This document shows, one piece after another, positions 1 to 5,222 of a stretch of DNA of 5,222 nucleotides. The stretch lies in assembly GCA_003521625.1 (NCBI GenBank), contig DPHV01000032.1:10924-16145 (forward strand), read 5' to 3'. Every line of letters begins with the position of its first letter. Position 1 is the first letter of the stretch. Below the pieces are notes generated by a model that had not been told where the DNA came from, did not search any database, and was given only the letters and a program-made list of their open reading frames with translations. A program made the position numbers and the translations under genes. The DNA is from Ruminococcus sp. (GTDB lineage Bacteria; Bacillota; Clostridia; Oscillospirales; Acutalibacteraceae).

Positions 1-4
1 TTTT

Positions 5-229
5 CTATTTTTTAACCCACGCACTCCACGAGGAGTTCACCCTTGAACGGATATATGTATCAAAGGGTGAATCCCTTGCGGTGTAGCGCTGAATTACAAG
101 ATTAACACTGCAGGAAAACACCTCAAGCATACCGAACACAAGTGCCGGATAATTAAGGTTTTCCTGCGGTACTGACCGTCTGAAATAGATGCCCGGTGAG
201 GTCAGTTCGTTAAGGCTTACGTCATCGGA
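5..229 (-). other. Pyocin-knob-like C-terminal module
   Basis: This encodes residues 376-450 of the DUF859 protein. It has the layout I associate with the pyocin-knob domain: an acidic 'D-V-S-L-N-E-L-x-x-P-G-I-Y' opening, a hydrophobic strand with G-M-L-E-V, a Gln-Arg-Tyr strand, and the terminal Arg...W-S-A-W-V pattern. Such domains end R-type pyocin fibres and many phage adhesins. The usual polar 'NLP' loop is present in altered form (SVPQENLNYP). Confidence 0.68.
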
Positions 230-1357
230 AATAGCCGCCTGCTGAAGTCCCATAACGCTGAAACCATTCATATATATTTCGCCCGTAACATCAAGAGCCG
301 CCTTTGGGTTTGGATTGTTAATTCCCACCATCTTTTTGCGGAGTGCAATAAGCGGAGTTCCCTGCGGTACTGTGAAATACATATCCGTTACCGTCATAGA
401 GTCGAAAACATCACGGATTTCAAGGTGGAAGTTGTATGATGAATTAACATCAAAGTCACAAAGCTCCAAATTGGAAAAAGAAAAGCTCGTGCCGTTAATA
501 TCGACCGAGCTTAATAAATCTATAAAATTTCCGTATGATGATGCGTTTGTTTTCTTGTATCGGTAGCGAACCGATTTAAGGCTGTTTTTGTCTGTTCCGT
601 CAATGGTTATTGATGAAATTGAACCGCTGAATACAAGCTGCATTTCCGGCTCGATTTCATTAGTCCTTCGGAGTGTAATTGAATTTACATTTGGCCTATC
701 ATATGGGATAACATTTATCGTTTTGAAAACGCTTTTTGTATATCCTCGTGAATCTGTGACCGTCACCTTTACGGTAATATTTCCACTCTTTGAAATTTTG
801 CCGAGATTTAAAACACCACCGTCAGTATTTGAAACAGTTACTCCATTGCATACGGCTGTGTATTTCGTAATTTGCGACCAGTTCCTTGATGTGGCAGTTC
901 CCGGAGTTATTTTCAGAGTTGAGAAGTTTTGAATGTAATAAGGGTTACCGCCTGTTACGGCTGATGTGGTACTGTTGCTGTCGGTACAGGTGAATTCTGA
1001 AAACAGAGGTGCAGAGTTTGCCGCCTTTGTCCGTATTGTCGCAGTCTTTGATGAAGTGCCGATAAGAGTAGAACCCTTGCTGGTTGCAAGAACAAAGGTT
1101 GCTGTTACCGACTTGTCCTCAAACATATATTTCTGTATTGCCTCTTTTGTGTCGTTTGAAAGAGTTATTATCCTCTGTGCAGTTCCTGTTGACCACGATA
1201 TATTATCCACGCTTGCAATCGGAACTCCTCGTATATGTATTGTCAGCTGATGTTTGTATGATGAGTTGTAAACAGTAGCATTGAGAAAAATCTGTACGGT
1301 ATTAGTGTCAATGGAAACCGTTTCCACTCTGTTAAGTATAGATGCTTTGTCTGCCAT
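5..1357 (-). CDS. DUF859-type phage minor structural protein with pyocin-knob-like end
   Basis: The 450-residue protein is almost all beta-rich and shows no signal peptide or membrane segment. Residues 1-110 form an N-terminal beta domain. Residues about 113-216 look Ig-like, with the strand pair ITVKVTVTDSRGYTKSVFKTINVIPYDRP (194-222) characteristic of DUF859 siphovirus proteins. A second beta domain covers about 223-330. VGINNPNPKAALDVTGEIYMNG (344-365) is the conserved 'valid-index, alpha-V-G' type junction found before fibre tips. Residues about 377-450, with DVSLNELTSPGIYF, then a run of strands, and YIRSRVNSSWSAWVKK at the end, match the pyocin-knob pattern of receptor-binding tips. The likely role is a tail-tip fibre or accessory adhesin placed after Tal, as in streptococcal and clostridial phages. 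Receptor binding is inferred from the C-terminal module. The ATG at 1357 is well placed behind AGGGGG, and the stop TAG leaves only four bases before the window edge. The family's exact function is not established. Confidence 0.85.
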   Translation of the reverse strand: MADKASILNRVETVSIDTNTVQIFLNATVYNSSYKHQLTIHIRGVPIASVDNISWSTGTAQRIITLSNDTKEAIQKYMFEDKSVTATFVLATSKGSTLIGTSSKTATIRTKAANSAPLFSEFTCTDSNSTTSAVTGGNPYYIQNFSTLKITPGTATSRNWSQITKYTAVCNGVTVSNTDGGVLNLGKISKSGNITVKVTVTDSRGYTKSVFKTINVIPYDRPNVNSITLRRTNEIEPEMQLVFSGSISSITIDGTDKNSLKSVRYRYKKTNASSYGNFIDLLSSVDINGTSFSFSNLELCDFDVNSSYNFHLEIRDVFDSMTVTDMYFTVPQGTPLIALRKKMVGINNPNPKAALDVTGEIYMNGFSVMGLQQAAISDDVSLNELTSPGIYFRRSVPQENLNYPALVFGMLEVFSCSVNLVIQRYTARDSPFDTYIRSRVNSSWSAWVKK

Positions 1358-1364
1358 TTAAAAG

Positions 1365-1370
1365 CCCCCT
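1365..1370 (-). promoter_or_regulatory. Ribosome binding site of the DUF859 gene
   Basis: AGGGGG lies 7 bases upstream of the ATG at 1357. Its first two bases are the last two of the Tal TAG stop (1371-1369), so the whole 11-base gap between the genes is used as a ribosome site. This is the only one of the three junctions without a stop/start overlap, and it has a well-placed site, so this gene can be started more independently of its upstream neighbour. Confidence 0.8.
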
Positions 1371-3906
1371 AATCAAGAATTACAATGTTAAGTCCCTGTG
1401 AAGTATCAGCCATTGGAATGAACTTTGTTTTGCCTATAGTCAGTTCTCCGTCAACAGTGGTTTTCTTGGTCTGCGTTTCGTCTTTATTCAGAGTAAAAAT
1501 CTTCTCATTGTTGTAGTAGCCGGAAAACTCTGTGTTTGTAATTACGGTTTTCTGTTTTGATTTGCTGTTTGAAACCTCAATACCCTTGCGGTCGATTTTA
1601 ACCTCGTTAGTGTATATTTCATTGGGTGCAGGAGTCCACTTTCGTGCTATACTTCCGTCTGTGAGCATAATATCGGAGATATACAAAGGTGCGTCACGAC
1701 TGTATGCACATATGGTAATTGACGAGTCGGAAACATCAGGCAATACAACGGAAAAATCAGTCCAGTCAAATGAATCGGTTGTGTTGAAAAGATATTCTTT
1801 TTTGATACCGTTGTATTGAATGTAGAAATATGCGGTATATGCTGAATACGGCTTTCTTGCTCGGATTGATACCGTATATGACCTGTCGGGAACGATTTCA
1901 TTCACCGTCTGACTTAGTGTTGATGAACTGCCGAGAATGAAACAGGAATTTGAGCTTGTGTTACTGCTGATGTCGGTAGATGTTCCTGTACTGACCTTTC
2001 CCGAATATATCCAATCATCACTCATTCCGTTAAGTCCTGCGGAATTCTGAATGTAGTTCATACCGCCCACATACTGCTCCTCAATTTTTACAGAAAGGCT
2101 GTCTGCGGTCTGTTCAAGAGATGATATTTTGTTCTCAGCGTTGGTTACTCGTTCCTTTTCAGTTTCAAGAGTATTGTCAATAGTTTCAACTGTTGTAGTA
2201 AGAGAAGAAACCGTACTGCTCAGCTTGTCGGAGGTCTGCTCAAGAACGGATATTTTATTCTCTGCAGTAGTTACTCGTTCCTGCTCCGATTCAAGAGTAT
2301 TGTCAATTTCAGTAACCGATTCCGTAAGGGAAGAAACCGCACTGCTTAAGCTATCAGCATTGACTTGCAATTCGGCTGTCTTTTTTGTAACACCGGATAC
2401 GCTTTCCTTGAGCTGATTTACTGAATCATTAGTAGCATAGGCTTTGAGGTGAACCTCTCCGCTTTCCAGATCCCACCAAGATGAATTGTCAAAGGAGCTT
2501 ATAACTCCTGCTTTTATGATGTTTGCAGTGAGAGTTCCGCTTGTGATGAAGTCAGCTACAATCTGTCCGTCAGAGGTTATTGCAGTTTCGTAAGGGCCGT
2601 TGTAACCGTTCTTTGAAAAGCCTAAGCCACCCACATTCCACCGCCATACATTGACAGCGCTTTCTATTGTGGGCGCATCAAGGATAAGCAGCTCATACGG
2701 CTGACCGCTCACGCTGTTTGTGTTGATAACAACATAGCCACCCGTCTGCCCCGTGATGAGCGAGGTTGCGTTTTTCACTGCGGTGTTTATGAGCAGTGGG
2801 AAATGTCCAACCTCATTTTTTACATTGGATATTTCTTTCTTAACATCACCGACTGTGTTCACAAAATTGGACTTTGCCGTTCCGAGAGTTATTGACACAT
2901 ACTTCTCTGCAAGTGAGTCATAGACGGTTTTGATAACCTTTGATTTTGCTGTGATACCTAATGCAGAATGTCTGATTGTGACCGTATCGCAGAGGGAAAC
3001 ACGCTCTAAAATTGCAGAGTATTCCGGCTGTTTCCAAAGTGGCTCAAATGCAACGGTAAGTGTCGGAGTTTCAACCCCGAGCGGATTTTCCTTTATATAT
3101 GACAGTGCTTTTGTTCGCAGGCTGTTTTCGTTTATGCTTGCTTTGTCCTCAAAAAACTCTGTAAAGTCCTTTATCAGAGTTTTGTTACGCAGAGGGTTAT
3201 CAACTATCGGTAATGTCACTTCTGACAGAGTAACAACTTTTTCTGTGCTTTCATCAGAGAAAACTGCATAGGGCAAAAGGTCTGTATATACATCTGTAAA
3301 ATCATTGTCCTGCTCCATATCCGTCAGGTTCTTGCCGTACTCAATTACAACGCCGTTGTCCTTGCCACGCTTTGAATGAAGTATCACATTGAAGTTATCC
3401 CACTCGTACTCACCGCCCCAAAGGTCGAGCATTGAACCCTCAACACCGCCAAGACAGGCTCTTACACTCATTGGCTTTGAAACCGAAAAAGGCTTTGCAG
3501 AAGAAAAGTCCGTACTGCATTTGAAATTGTGTGTTGTTGCCGTTTTTGTAAAAATTCTGCTCATAGCAAGTGAGGGTGAAATAAACCCACTCGACCACAC
3601 AAGCTCGGCTATGTTTGAAAGGTCATAGGAAATGTGCTGTGCGTAAATTGTGACAATTCCGTTTATCGGTGTTGTGATGCGGTAAATTCTAAAAAGCTGT
3701 TCCTTTGAAGTATCGTTAGGTTTTGCTTTTATCAGCCGTTCGTTTTTCAGTTCTGCAAATAGTATGCCTGTTACGGGATATTTCAGCGCACATTCAAATG
3801 CACCGTTTCGCTCCTCTGTTACTTCGCATAAGGTACATTCAGATAAAGCACCTATGCCAAATGTTGAAAAGTCAACGGCATCTGCCTTGTAAAGAATAGG
3901 AATCAT
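1369..3906 (-). CDS. Tail-associated hub protein (Tal; prophage endopeptidase tail family)
   Basis: With the ATG at 3906 the protein has 845 residues. Its first 350 or so residues match the Prophage_tail / 'phage minor structural protein' N-terminal family (TIGR01665 type), the gp27-like hub that closes the tail tube under Dit. Clear points are the MIPILYKADAVDF opening, the LSECTLCEVTEERNGAFE strand pair, the GSMLDLWGGEYEWDNFNV block (157-174) and YGKNLTDMEQD (190-200). A conserved linker follows, GLGFSKNGYNGPYETAITSD (427-446) with VADFITSGTLTANIIKAG after it, as in many clostridial phages. Residues about 496-610 are heptad-rich coiled coil containing two 42-residue repeats. Residues about 614-766 look like a jelly-roll carbohydrate-binding fold (MNYIQNSAGLNG...W...WTPAP), followed by a C-terminal region (770-831) common in tail fibre proteins. 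No peptidase or glycosidase catalytic motif is obvious, despite the family name. ATG 3906 was chosen over GTG 3918 or 3915 because of its ribosome site, the ATGA overlap with Dit, and the family's usual MIPILY start. Confidence 0.92.
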   Translation of the reverse strand: MIPILYKADAVDFSTFGIGALSECTLCEVTEERNGAFECALKYPVTGILFAELKNERLIKAKPNDTSKEQLFRIYRITTPINGIVTIYAQHISYDLSNIAELVWSSGFISPSLAMSRIFTKTATTHNFKCSTDFSSAKPFSVSKPMSVRACLGGVEGSMLDLWGGEYEWDNFNVILHSKRGKDNGVVIEYGKNLTDMEQDNDFTDVYTDLLPYAVFSDESTEKVVTLSEVTLPIVDNPLRNKTLIKDFTEFFEDKASINENSLRTKALSYIKENPLGVETPTLTVAFEPLWKQPEYSAILERVSLCDTVTIRHSALGITAKSKVIKTVYDSLAEKYVSITLGTAKSNFVNTVGDVKKEISNVKNEVGHFPLLINTAVKNATSLITGQTGGYVVINTNSVSGQPYELLILDAPTIESAVNVWRWNVGGLGFSKNGYNGPYETAITSDGQIVADFITSGTLTANIIKAGVISSFDNSSWWDLESGEVHLKAYATNDSVNQLKESVSGVTKKTAELQVNADSLSSAVSSLTESVTEIDNTLESEQERVTTAENKISVLEQTSDKLSSTVSSLTTTVETIDNTLETEKERVTNAENKISSLEQTADSLSVKIEEQYVGGMNYIQNSAGLNGMSDDWIYSGKVSTGTSTDISSNTSSNSCFILGSSSTLSQTVNEIVPDRSYTVSIRARKPYSAYTAYFYIQYNGIKKEYLFNTTDSFDWTDFSVVLPDVSDSSITICAYSRDAPLYISDIMLTDGSIARKWTPAPNEIYTNEVKIDRKGIEVSNSKSKQKTVITNTEFSGYYNNEKIFTLNKDETQTKKTTVDGELTIGKTKFIPMADTSQGLNIVILD
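1459..2067 (-). other. Tal C-terminal jelly-roll and tail-fibre-like end domain
   Basis: These bases encode Tal residues about 614-816. The segment starts GGMNYIQNSAGLNG and continues with the alternating hydrophobic strands SYTVSIRARKPYSAYTAYFY and FDWTDFSVVLPD. It then gives LYISDIMLTDGSIARKWTPA, the familiar closing strand of CBM4/9-like jelly-rolls found in phage tail tips. The next part, VKIDRKGIEVSNSKSK followed by FSGYYNNEKIFTLNKDET, resembles an end module seen in many Tal and fibre proteins of Firmicute phages. Carbohydrate binding is inferred from fold resemblance; no ligand residues can be named. The boundaries are approximate, and the end module runs on to about Tal residue 831. 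Confidence 0.6.
2098..2223 (-). repeat. Coiled-coil repeat unit 2 in Tal (126 bases, 42 residues)
   Basis: This unit encodes Tal residues 562-603, starting LSSTVSSLTTTV and ending KISSLEQTADS, and is the direct partner of the unit at 2224-2349. A partial third start, LSVKIEE, follows before the GGMNYIQNS opening of the jelly-roll. On the other side, TAELQVNADS just before unit 1 looks like the end of a further worn copy. The array is therefore about two full units with decayed edges. It forms a spacer stalk between the hub and the C-terminal binding module. Confidence 0.88.
2224..2349 (-). repeat. Coiled-coil repeat unit 1 in Tal (126 bases, 42 residues)
   Basis: This unit encodes Tal residues 520-561 (ATG numbering), starting LSSAVSSLTESV and ending KISVLEQTSDK. 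It is followed directly, with no spacer, by a second unit of equal length. Forty-two residues is exactly six heptads, so the units keep coiled-coil register. By hand count the two units agree at 31 of 42 residues and about 94 of 126 bases. They share an exact 18-base stretch, ttcaagagtattgtcaat on the plus strand, encoding the IDNTLE core. The extent was set from the protein alignment; the true edges could be shifted because the repeat is circular in phase. Confidence 0.88.
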
Positions 3907-4967
3907 AGCGTACACCACCTTGGAAATATAGAAAGATTTGTAACCCCACCGCCGAGAATGAATTTGTTTTCACCGGGTGCAAGTGTGGGAAATCCACTTC
4001 CTGTTACAGTATCATTTTTAAGGACGGTATCCCTGTAAAAGTTCATCTGTTCGCTATCAATCTCAAGGTATTCATCAATGCCGCTGAAACTCCACTGTTG
4101 TATGCCGTTCTGCGTTTCAATGGCAAGAGTTCCGTCGCCGTTTCCGAACACTCGAATATACGGCTTGCTCTCAAAAGCATATGGATTTTCAAGTGTTGTG
4201 TATGAGGGTGTCGGCAAAACAGCACTGTAAATATTGTCTGTTACCTTTGTCATGGAATACCAATGCTCGCCGCCACTACCGAAGATGAAAACCGCAAAAC
4301 GGGCATTGTCCTTTTTCCAGTTTTCATTCACCTTGAGATATACTGTGTTTGACTGTGAGGGTGAATATATACCCCAATTACCGTCACCCCAGGAGTTCTC
4401 GGCAATTATATACATATTGTTCTCACCGCTAAGCTTTAAATCAACAGTCTGATTCCAACGATTATCCCAGTTATTTACACTGTTTGAGCCGTCCATTCGG
4501 CAAAAAATCAGGCTGAAATCAGACAAATCAGCCACTGTGCTTTTTATGTAGTGCGGCAGATTACCGTCAAAGCTGTATTTAAATGGCTTGCAGTTAAAGC
4601 TGATTGTAAATACACCGATTTTATTTAATTCATCTTCAATATTAAGTGATGATGCAAACACCGCCTTGCGGAAGAATTTCTTGTCATAGCTGTCGGTAAG
4701 AGTGTGGTAGCCTGTCGGCTGTGAATATAGCCAAGATTTGACTTTTCTCAATTTCTCTGCAAGCTCATCAACGGACTTTGCCGACAGAAAAACATTGTAG
4801 CTTATCTGTATGTTTTCATACCTGTTGTTTGAAACAATAAGGTCACCGTTTCTGCCCGGTACTGATACGAACTGTGAATCAAATTTTGGAGATGAATAGA
4901 CATTCTTGCTCTGAATACGCAGACCCATATCAGAGGATTTGACACCGTTGTATTCAAAATAGTTCAC
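3903..4967 (-). CDS. Distal tail protein (Dit) with inserted starch-binding-like module
   Basis: The 354-residue protein matches the Sipho_tail/Dit family (phi3626 gp14-like N-terminal domain). Dit forms the hexameric ring joining the tail tube to the tip and carries Tal. Residues 1-142 hold the usual N-terminal ring domain: the FEYNGVKSSDMGLRI opening, the VSVPGRNGDL turn (35-43), and FTISFNCKPFKY (120-131) at its end. Residues about 258-354 hold the usual C-terminal part, from NPYAFESKPYIRVFGNGDGTL (261-281) to GENKFILGGG...IFPRWCTL. Together they make about 240 residues, a normal Dit length. The extra residues, about 143-257, resemble a CBM25/26-type carbohydrate-binding module and sit where 'evolved Dit' proteins carry such modules, so adhesion to a host surface glycan is a reasonable inference. 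The start is GTG at 4967, because the family N-terminus begins here and the next Met is residue 14. The gene overlaps the upstream stop by 4 bases and the Tal start by 4 bases. Family call is firm; ligand unknown. Confidence 0.92.
   Translation of the reverse strand: MNYFEYNGVKSSDMGLRIQSKNVYSSPKFDSQFVSVPGRNGDLIVSNNRYENIQISYNVFLSAKSVDELAEKLRKVKSWLYSQPTGYHTLTDSYDKKFFRKAVFASSLNIEDELNKIGVFTISFNCKPFKYSFDGNLPHYIKSTVADLSDFSLIFCRMDGSNSVNNWDNRWNQTVDLKLSGENNMYIIAENSWGDGNWGIYSPSQSNTVYLKVNENWKKDNARFAVFIFGSGGEHWYSMTKVTDNIYSAVLPTPSYTTLENPYAFESKPYIRVFGNGDGTLAIETQNGIQQWSFSGIDEYLEIDSEQMNFYRDTVLKNDTVTGSGFPTLAPGENKFILGGGVTNLSIFPRWCTL
3915..3921 (-). promoter_or_regulatory. Ribosome binding site of Tal, decides the start
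   Basis: AAGGTGG lies 8 bases upstream of the ATG at 3906. The in-frame GTG codons at 3918 and 3915 fall inside or at the end of this site and so cannot use it. This supports the start at 3906 and an ATGA overlap with the Dit stop, the same coupling seen at the tape measure/Dit junction. Confidence 0.8.
4194..4517 (-). other. CBM25/26-like module inside Dit, halves in swapped order
   Basis: This covers Dit residues about 151-258. The first half (152-201) has SLIFCRMDGSNSVNNWDNRW, then NQTVDL, and ends in a Gly/Trp-rich stretch, NSWGDGNWGIYS. The second half (207-258) has NTVYLKVNENWKKDNARFAV, an FIFG strand, HWYSMTKVTDNIYSAVLP. In the starch-binding-like modules I know from secreted proteins of gut Clostridia, the order is the reverse: a TVYxK...NW...ARFAxYFF...MTDxDGxGIYxVxVP half comes first, followed by xVIFCRMNP...NNWDNxWNQTxDL and a final Trp-rich strand. 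Here the linker PSQS joins the normal C-terminal end to the normal N-terminal end. The new ends fall in the turn before the IFCR strand. The family match and canonical order come from memory of such sequences and were not searched. Confidence 0.62.
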
Positions 4968-5222
4968 GCAAACACCATACCTTTCCTTTTGGCAAACTGT
5001 CCTGCAGTTTCCATAATTTCGTTTGTAAGCTGATTTATATCCTCGCTTGAATAGTTGTTGAAGTTTGTAATGTTGAGTATTAGAGATAAACTACCTTGTC
5101 CACCGATAGATGAATTAACAGAATCGAGAGAGCTTTTAATATTTCCGTCAACTGAAAAATCAGTAGGCAGAGCAGTTTTCATATCATCAGCAAGTGTATT
5201 CATCACATCAGAAATATCACTG
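4964..5222 (-). CDS. Phage tail tape measure protein, C-terminal end (partial)
   Basis: The reading frame is open to the window edge. Codons for SDISDV precede the first ATG with no stop, so the 85 visible residues are the tail end of a larger protein and not a small gene; the GTG at 5206 and ATG at 5203 are internal codons. The visible end contains a short hydrophobic strand followed by ITNFNNYSSEDINQLTNEI and a charged helix ending in GMVFA. A segment of the form 'I-x-N-F-x-N-x(5)-D-I/V-x-x-L' near the C-terminus is what I know from siphovirus tape measure proteins just before the Dit gene. That family sets tail length, fills the tail tube and leaves with the DNA at infection. The position directly upstream of Dit agrees with this. 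The stop TGA overlaps the GTG start of Dit by four bases. The body of the protein lies outside the window, so its size, membrane segments and any lytic domain cannot be judged. Confidence 0.82.
   Translation of the reverse strand, partial: SDISDVMNTLADDMKTALPTDFSVDGNIKSSLDSVNSSIGGQGSLSLILNITNFNNYSSEDINQLTNEIMETAGQFAKRKGMVFA
4973..4988 (-). promoter_or_regulatory. Ribosome binding region of Dit GTG start
   Basis: The message reads AAGGAAAGG (4988-4980), 12 bases before the GTG start, and GGTG (4976-4973), 5 bases before it. The purine run is strong but sits rather far from the start, and the nearer GGTG is weak. With a GTG start and a GTGA overlap with the tape measure stop, translation of Dit probably depends at least partly on ribosomes terminating on the upstream gene. 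An ATG at 4978 lies between the two but is in the tape measure frame (its Met-Val-Phe-Ala end) and cannot start Dit. Confidence 0.6.

Noticed and set aside
36..71. Nine-base inverted repeat (ttcaccctt / aagggtgaa) near the DUF859 3' end, considered as a terminator
   Set aside because: It lies inside the coding region, has an 18-base AT-rich loop and no run of T after it on the transcribed strand. The A/T-rich stretch at positions 1-13 is too close to the window edge to judge and has no stem.
588..932. Plus-strand open frame of 114 codons opposite the DUF859 gene
   Set aside because: It lies fully antisense to a well-supported gene, shows no family resemblance, and its hydrophobic repetitive composition is what the complement of a beta-rich coding strand gives.
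966..1250. Plus-strand open frame of 94 codons
   Set aside because: Antisense shadow of the DUF859 N-terminal half; no recognisable domain and no plausible operon on that strand.
1647..1901. Same-strand open frame of 84 codons inside Tal
   Set aside because: Out of frame with Tal, His/Thr/Pro-rich with no domain, and nested in the jelly-roll coding region.
2129..2416. Plus-strand open frame with internal repeats
   Set aside because: Its repeats are only the complement of the Tal coiled-coil repeats; the Ser/Val-rich product has no independent support.
2930..3271. Plus-strand open frame of 113 codons
   Set aside because: Antisense to the Tal hub domain, whose protein pattern is clearly conserved in the other frame.
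4043..4225. Same-strand open frame of 60 codons inside Dit
   Set aside because: Overlaps the conserved Dit C-terminal domain in another frame; no family resemblance.
4964..5206. Separate 80-residue small gene starting at the GTG at 5206
   Set aside because: The frame stays open to the window edge (codons for SDISD before it), there is no ribosome site visible, and the sequence fits a tape measure C-terminus.
1..5222. CRISPR array, tRNA, attachment site or insertion sequence
   Set aside because: Coding sequence fills the window almost completely; the only repeats found are the Tal coiled-coil units, which are protein repeats without spacers, and no cloverleaf or terminal inverted repeats were seen.

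Overview
The window reads as a piece of the late tail module of a long-tailed (siphovirus-type) phage or prophage. The host is most likely a low-to-moderate-GC Firmicute, probably a gut Clostridia member of the Ruminococcus/Lachnospiraceae kind. This host call rests on the tail protein families, the strong purine-rich ribosome binding sites and a starch-binding-like module typical of that group; it is inference, not proven by a marker gene. All genes lie on the minus strand, so they are transcribed from high to low coordinates.

The transcription order is: the last 85 residues of a tape measure protein (5222-4964, cut by the window edge); the distal tail protein Dit (4967-3903); the tail-associated hub protein Tal (3906-1369); and a DUF859-type minor structural protein ending in a pyocin-knob-like module (1357-5). 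Packing is very tight. The first two junctions are 4-base stop/start overlaps (GTGA and ATGA), and the third is an 11-base gap holding the ribosome binding site, whose first bases are the end of the Tal stop codon. I see no promoter, terminator or RNA gene inside the window and no gene-free stretch above 11 bases between genes, so this is one translationally coupled block of a longer late operon.

Together these genes build the end of the tail. The tape measure C-terminus meets the Dit ring, Tal closes the tip, and Dit, Tal and the DUF859 protein each carry a candidate glycan- or receptor-binding part. The most unusual point is in Dit. A roughly 110-residue insertion in the usual 'evolved Dit' loop looks like a CBM25/26-type starch-binding-like module whose two halves are in swapped order, that is, a natural circular permutation or two half-copies in tandem. 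Tal contains two adjacent 42-residue coiled-coil repeats (six heptads each) that are also visible as a 126-base direct repeat.
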